64,000 bases of DNA. Source: Phylloscopus collybita (lineage: Eukaryota; Chordata; Aves; Passeriformes; Phylloscopidae). Below are positions 58,210 to 64,000 of the stretch, in pieces. The first letter of the stretch is position 1. Every line of letters begins with the position of its first letter. Below the pieces are notes generated by a model, which was given only the letters and a program-made list of their open reading frames with translations, searched no databases and was not told where the DNA came from. The position numbers and the translations under genes are program-made. The DNA is taken from positions 253,001 to 317,000 of the forward strand of contig JAJNNQ010000005.1 in assembly GCA_027886175.1 (NCBI GenBank), read 5' to 3'.

Positions 58210-61200
58210 GTGAGGAGGTTGTGGGGGAGCAGCTATAGCTGTCGTGTTTGGCTGTTTTATTTAAATCTCCAACAGAACTTGACCTCATTTTTTGCATCAG
58301 CCTTGGAAGCACTGCATTTTTCCTCTGGGCACTGCTGTTGAAATTTCAGTGGTTGTTTTTTTAATACAGCTTTCTTTGCTTTTGAAGCTGGGAGGTGCAA
58401 AAAGGCTCCTGTCTGAGTGAGTGTTGCAGTCCATAAACAAGATCAAATGCGGTGCTGCTTTTTTGGATTTTCTGGTTTTGTTGTTTTGGAGTTTGGTTTC
58501 TAACAGTGTAACAGTGAGTGATGAAAGATGTGGGAGATGCAGCAGATGCAGATGCAGCCCAGTGTCAGAGAGAAGTATTAGCACTGGTAGCTTTTTTAAT
58601 GTGACCTCTTGTTTTGCTGTTTTTAGCTGTGCAAAATGTATTTCCAGGAAGTAGTAAACAAACTGCAGAATCATATTCTTCTCCAGGTAAAAAAAGAGTA
58701 AGTGTGCTGCCTCCCATACACCCAGTGACCTTCAGAAATGATTAAGTAATTTTTTGTTTGTTTGTTTCATTGAGCTGTGTGGCTCAGCATTACCCTTTTT
58801 CAGTTAGAGTTAACAGTAAACTGTATCTTCCCCTCCTCCCCCATTTATTAAATACTGAAGAGAGACAGTAAGGTCTTTGATGCTCTGATCTGCAACGCAA
58901 AATAGAAGCTATTTCTCTTTGAATTGTTGCAGTTAGCTCTCCCGTGCTCTGTGGTCTAGTGTTTGAGGAAAAAAAGAAATCTGGGATCCAAACTGGTTTT
59001 TTTGCCATAGCTGATGTTTACCTGGGGTCTGTTACAGTCTGCAGAAGACATGGCTGAGCGGTTGAATAGTATTCCCATTGTGTTTGAAACACATATGTCT
59101 AATGCATTTATTTAATTAACTCACGGATTTTCCCAAAGGAAAATAATATCTTCTGTATGTGCACTTTGTCTCACTGTATTCAACAGTCTTTGTAATAAAA
59201 GTGACACACAGTTGGCTCTCAGGAAAAATGCCTGTTGCTGATGTGCAGAGGTACAGACTGCGGTGATACAGGGCAGCAGGAAAACTGTGGGGGTTACAGA
59301 TGTTCCACATCCCAGGTTGATAGATCTGCGTGGTTTGCATCTTGGCACACCTAACACCCGGCTACTTCATCACTTCTTGAGAGCTGAGGACAGGAATAAT
59401 GAGCACAGGATACTGTGTTCTGTTCTCTCTAGGCCGGATCAGGGTAGTCTGAGCAGCTTTCCACCATGTGTTGAGGAAATGCTGCACTGAGGGCGGTCTC
59501 TAAATGGAGTTCTCAATGAGGATTCTTAGCTTTTGCAAGAGTACTGAAAGCAGCGTAGTGATTTCAGTATTCACCTAATTCAGTGTTCTCTGTGGATTTC
59601 TGGACAGGTGCCCTGTTGCCTCACCCTGCTGGGTGCTCGTCATCCCTTGAATGTGTCTTCCTCTCTGATGTCTCATGGCTTGCTGTTCTCTTCCAGGTTT
59701 CTGAAGGCATCCGTGCCACATGCCAGTGGCCCTGAGGAGGGCATGTTCATGTGCTGAGGGGATTGCCCTTCCTCACAGTGTCTTGTCCTTGACAAGCTGA
59801 GTTTGCCACTTGCAACAGTCTTAAAGATTGAGTTGGTGCTAATGCAGGAGCGCCTGAAGGACTTGGAGCGAACAAGCTGCTTTTGAGTAAAGCAGGAGTC
59901 TGAAGCAGCTATACTGCATAGCTGTGACAGATGCCATCTTAGCTGATACTATGTGTATGTTGTACTACAAAGGCTTTAAATAAGGAAACAATATTTCAAG
60001 AAATGCTCTATGGAAATTGCAAAGCAGTATATTCACAGGAAGTGTGAATCCTGTTGCGTTGGAATACTTAATACTGTATGAACTGTTGATTGTATAAACT
60101 TCAGGGAGTTTTGGTTATGGTCACACTCTGTGTTGTACCCGCAGAAAATACTACAGTTAAAAATAAAGAAATGAAGGAAGTGTAGAAGTACAGTTGCTGG
60201 AGCCCTTTAGATTAAACACTTGGAGGGGATGATCATGTTAAACTTCAGCAGAGATTCATCCCCTGAAAAAGGGAGAATCTTTGCTCTTGCACAAGATTGC
60301 TATGTGCAGAGGGATCATGCAGAGGCATTTGTCCTTCCACACTTCAGACCCAGTTTGCTCCAATGCTTTGCAAGTCAGAGTTAACTTGCAACTATAAAAT
60401 AAAACTCTGTTCTTTACAAATTAATATATAACATGCAATAATAATCTCTATTCATCAGATAGCAGCTGGAAGCATAAAAAACCAAAACTGGGAAGTGTTA
60501 ACACAAATTTTGTCTCTCAGGTAATGAGATGTGACTCAAACAGTGGGGAAAATAGGACGAGATTTAAAAAAAATCAGAACCAAACAAAACCCCACACATT
60601 TTTCGTAGTCACTTTCTCATAAAAGCTTGTATAAACTTGTTTCTTAATCCACCCTCTTCTGCTGGTTCCTCTACTTAACGTTTGTTCAGCTTTACCTCAT
60701 TTCCTGTCCTTATTGTTTTAACTTCTGGCCTGATTGGCATTCCCCCCTTGGTTAGAAATCAGGAGCTGCTAAAATAAACATCCATGGATGTTATTTTTGC
60801 TGTATCTTTTACTGTGGCCCTTTTCATCTCCTACAAGCTCTTGTGTATAATTCAGTTCTTTCCTATTCTTCTAATCAGATTGTTGTATCCATTCCCTTGG
60901 ACTTCTTACCCTCAATGTTGCCCTGTTTATTCAGTCAACACCGATGATTTTCTGCTTGACTGGTCTAGCTTTAGGAAACCATTATTGAATTGGGCCATTA
61001 AGCCTTGCTTTCTTTGTGCTCAAAAATATCTTTTCTCAAGATTTCAGAAATTTGAGGTCAAGAAGATGATGTCTTTGGCAGCAACGCTGTTTTTAAAAGG
61101 AATTAAAGGAGCCATAGACAACCTCTTAAGGGAGATGTTACACTGCATTGTGTCAGTCCCTTCTGTCTCTGGGATGTCAATAAGTACATCTGGGCCAAGC

Positions 61201-62861
61201 TGGTGCCTGGTCCCACATGTTCCAGTCCTGCTTGAGGGAACAGCTTGTGCAGTGTTCCCTGCCTCAGCCCACCACACTGGTCTGGTAGGTGTCAGAGATG
61301 CATGTGCCTGAACCACAGCTGGGGAAGGTGGAGGTCAGCTTTGTAGCTTCAGCTACCTCTTAACCAGTTAGTAAGTGAAACATTTGCTTCCCAAGAGGCA
61401 GGTGGAGTCAAGCAGGGGGAGCACGTGGAGCCCACTAAACTCCCCTGCACTGACAGCAAGGTGCTGTGAGGGAAGCATCTGTGACCAGCAATTGCCTGTA
61501 CTGATAAGGCTTTGCTGGAGCTCTTCTGTGGAACCTTTAGTGTTGTGACAGAAACTGCCTCTGGTACAGCGAGCATGATGCCGTGTGACAGCAGCACCTT
61601 TCATCATTGGTCCCAACACCAGGGGCGGCTGCAGCTGAATACTGCTCTGCTTTGGGAAGAATTTCTGCTGCTGACAACTCTGAGGAAAAGACAGCTGGCT
61701 GCTTTACAGCTAAACTATTTCTGGCACTTGATGTAGCACATAGAGTCACATCTCCATTTCATATTGAATTAGGTACAAGGCCATGGGCAAGTTGCCCTGC
61801 AGCTGGCTTTGCCAAATCCCAAGTTGTGGTTGAGGGTTTGTTTGTGTGCCTCAGGCCATTGTTTGGAGGATGCTTCTCTTGGCACCAGTGCCAAATGAAG
61901 CATTCCCAGGTCACCTTTCCCTCCGGTGGTGTTTCTGCTGTCCGTCTTGGGCCTGATGGTGAACCACCTTTGGGAAAGTAGTAAGAACGTCCCCAAGCAC
62001 CTCACCACTTGTTTCCCAGTGAGCTTGCACCTTGGCTCTAAAGGGAGCTGCTGTCCTGTCTGTCCCCAGGCCGTGCCAGTAAGGGGTTAGGCAGGGAGCT
62101 GCTTGGCTTGGGTGCCCCTAAAGAAAGGGAATGCCCAGTTGCATGTGTGGTGGCTCCAGCATGTGTGAAGTGTTGCCCCCTTGTGTTTGCCCACAGCCCT
62201 TCTGTCCGGGGCAGGGACCTGCCCTCTCCCTTCTCTGCAAATCAAGGTCTGTGGGCTCTGGTTTGGCAGATGTACCATTAGTGCATTCCGGTTGCAGCGG
62301 TCATCACTCATGACTATTTAAGTACCATGAGTAAGGTGTAAAGCCATTTCCTCTTGGTGTTATGGTGTTGGTTCCTTGCTCAAGGAACCTGCCTGTCTGA
62401 GGCAGGCAAAGGCATTGTACTGGAATTTTTTCTTGGATATTTTTCAGAGTAATTTTTCATTTTTTGTTTTCTCACAGTTTTTTCTTTTACCCATAACCAC
62501 GGTGATCTTCCCACCATTTTGAGGGTTAATTGCCCATAGGCAAAGGCTGTACAACTTTCAGAAATCCCCCATTTTATAATCTAAACAATGAGCTGTATTA
62601 TGAAAAGCACACAGCAAGATTTCCTTGAACTGTCCATCTGTTTGTGTGCTTTCCTTAGCCAGATTTAATTTGGATTTGGATTTGGATTTAGGAGCATGCT
62701 AGAGACAGTTCAGAACAGTTGCTGTCAAGGATGACCATAGGTTTCTATGGGTGAGTAGCTGGAGCTGTTAAGAAGCAAAGCTGCTGCAGGTCCTGAGGCT
62801 TCAATCGGTCAATACAGTTTTGCAGGATAACTGCACTGTATTTTAAGGAATCACTCTTGGA

Positions 62862-62979
62862 CCTTTTCCTTTTCCTTTTCCTTTTCCTTTTCCTTTTCCT
62901 TTTCCTTTTCCTTTTCCTTTTCCTTTTCCTTTTCCTTTTCCTTTTCCTTTTCCTTTTCCTTTTCCTTTTCCTTTTCCTT
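62862..62979. repeat. (CCTTTT)n hexanucleotide tract
   Basis: 118 bases of nearly perfect CCTTTT hexamers, about 19-20 copies, with all pyrimidines on the + strand. The KRKRKR and GKGKGK frames on the minus strand come only from this repeat. Confidence 0.97.
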
Positions 62980-63334
62980 GACAGTAAAGCCAAAGCAGAT
63001 GTTTTATAGAGTGGGAGCATGTGTGCACCCTGAGCACTTGCTGAGGGAAGGTGGAAGGTGGATTTGTAAATAAATCCCCATGTGAGTGAGCAGTTGTCTC
63101 TAGGGATGGTTCAGTGCAGCAGTATTTAGATCTTCTGTCTGTATTTACTTGAGAGATGAATGAACAGAAATATTCTCCCTTACTGTTGCACAGGATTTGC
63201 AATCATAGAAATATGCAACTAGAAATAGTGACCCATAGAATTGGTTGTATCAGATGTGTGGCAGTGCTGCAGCAGACAGACAGATCCAACTTTTTGTTAT
63301 ACACAGATCCAAAAATGTAGGATGTGGAAGTAGT

Positions 63335-63467
63335 ATCTGGGAGATACTCAAAAGCTTTCTGGACCTGGTCCTGGGCAACAGGCTCTTGGTGGCCCTGCCT
63401 GAGCAGGGGGTTGGACCAGGTGAGCTCCAGAGGTCACTTCCAACCCCAACTGATCTGTGATTCAGTA
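63335..63467 (+). mobile_element. CR1 LINE 3' end fragment
   Basis: The order 'gatactcaaaagctttctgg', 'acctggtcctgggcaac', 'ccctgcctgagcagggggtt', 'ggaccaggtgagctccagag' and 'gtcacttccaaccccaac', then 'ctgtgattcagt', matches the 3' region of another CR1 subfamily (gatattcaaaacccacctgg ... ctgcttgagcaggggggttggactagatgatctccagaggtcccttccaacc). It is a short fragment with no coding frame, in the same orientation as TMCC1. Confidence 0.85.
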
Positions 63468-64000
63468 ACAACCTTTAAAAAGCAAAACATTAGAAAAACA
63501 GACTCTTAGTTCTCAATCAGCTGTAGGTCATAAAAAGGTTATTGCATCACCCAAGTGGGTGAGGCAGGGGAGTTTGTGACACTTTTTTGTTTCCTCTGGG
63601 ATCTGTGGTAAGTTGTGCCATATAATATACAATGACTGTGTTGGAGCCAGAGGAATGGGGCATTGACTGCTTATGAAACAGTGGGGCTGGTGCCACCTTG
63701 ACCCATGTGTCTCAAGAGTCATGTGCTGCAGGTGACATGCAGGGAGGTGATCTGTGGCTGTTGATAGCATTTAATCTAATATGTTAAGGGTACATCATAG
63801 TAATTTGTGATGTTTAAGTATCTCTTCGTTGTACCTGCCAGGGATTTTGTGTGTGTTTATTCAAATGTGTACTTAGGTGTTTTAATGCAGATCCAGTGAA
63901 GTGGGGCCGGGGAGAGCTGTTGCTCTGCAGATGTGGTTAGGAGCAAAGAATGGTGGGGGTTTTTCCCCCCCGTGATTTTTATTTCCTGTAAGGTGTTAAT

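Larger units (their letters stand above)
57900..58210 (+). promoter_or_regulatory. TMCC1: Third CpG-island promoter, internal to TMCC1
   Basis: About 250 bp of dense CpG sequence follow AT-rich intron. A TATA-like TTTAAA at 57934-57939 is placed well for a start near 57965. Three tandem copies of the 7-mer gcgagga follow at 57984-58004, then a CpG-rich leader (ccggcgctcagcc, ggccgagggccgcggccccgcccggg) up to a start codon and donor. The direction is set by the donor at 58210. No transcript evidence is available here. Confidence 0.6.
58211..64000 (+). other. TMCC1: TMCC1 intron to window end
   Basis: The only recognised items are a hexanucleotide tract at 62.9 kb and a CR1 tail at 63.4 kb. 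The 175-codon frame at 60784-61311 resembles no known family and crosses ordinary AT-leaning sequence, so I do not call it a gene. The common TMCC1 exon following the alternative 5' exons was looked for and not found. Confidence 0.6.

Noticed and set aside
60784..61311. A 175-codon frame with hydrophobic N-terminus
   Set aside because: No recognisable family, no repeat or promoter context, and an overlapping minus-strand frame in the same sequence. Its length is possible by chance in 64 kb.
62745..63202. KRKRKR and GKGKGK minus-strand proteins resembling basic nuclear proteins
   Set aside because: Entirely encoded by the CCTTTT hexamer tract read in different frames.

Overview
The window reads as nuclear DNA of a bird, probably a passerine, although the species cannot be fixed from the sequence. 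The evidence is a set of CR1 LINE fragments with the avian CR1 3' end (the 'ggttggactagatg' and 'gattctatga' type tail at 46.4 kb, a relative at 63.4 kb), low repeat density, CpG islands in an otherwise AT-leaning background, and vertebrate splice signals. There are no bacterial-style operons. Almost all open reading frames of 60-200 codons look like chance frames in intronic DNA or frames opened by tandem repeats.

The one gene I can name is TMCC1 (transmembrane and coiled-coil domains 1), on the + strand. Its large N-terminal coding exon is at 22889-23434 (182 codons). It carries the TMCC-family blocks GLKHLFQHQRRRSS, LNRVLQQIRVPPKMKRGTSLHS and RPRSSSTTDAP and ends at a GTAAGT donor. The exons for the coiled coils and the two C-terminal membrane spans are not in the window and must lie to the right of 64 kb. 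The window is therefore the 5' half of TMCC1, from upstream DNA into its long introns.

Layout: 1-7.3 kb has no recognisable gene. An 11/33-bp GC-rich minisatellite (7.3-8.8 kb) is followed by a GC-rich shore with a CTCF-like site. A CpG-island promoter with a likely 5' exon lies at 10.0-10.95 kb, then an intron with one CR1 fragment, then the TMCC1 exon at 22.5-23.4 kb. The intron that follows holds a cluster of perfect hairpins near 26.0-26.7 kb, a minus-strand CR1 fragment, another CR1 piece running into a GC-rich block, and an 18-bp G-rich minisatellite (33.47-34.45 kb). A second CpG island at 37.45-38.2 kb carries a 13-codon alternative first coding exon (MVQRFSLRRQLSK, then a GTGGGT donor). 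A third island at 57.9-58.2 kb carries a 21-codon cysteine-rich first exon (beginning MFMWCCCTC, then a GTGAGG donor). A possible 30-nt microexon sits at 52.9 kb. The last 6 kb are intronic, with a (CCTTTT)n tract and a CR1 tail.

All the TMCC1 5' coding modules (22.9, 38.0 and 58.1 kb, plus the candidate microexon) end in phase 0, so each could splice to the same downstream exon. The simplest reading is a promoter-switched gene: the same ER-membrane coiled-coil body with a long basic/serine-rich N-terminus, a short basic one, or a short cysteine-cluster one. The last two could alter membrane association. Both large minisatellites sit 2-4 kb upstream of a TMCC1 CpG-island promoter, and each is bordered by a CTCF-like motif.
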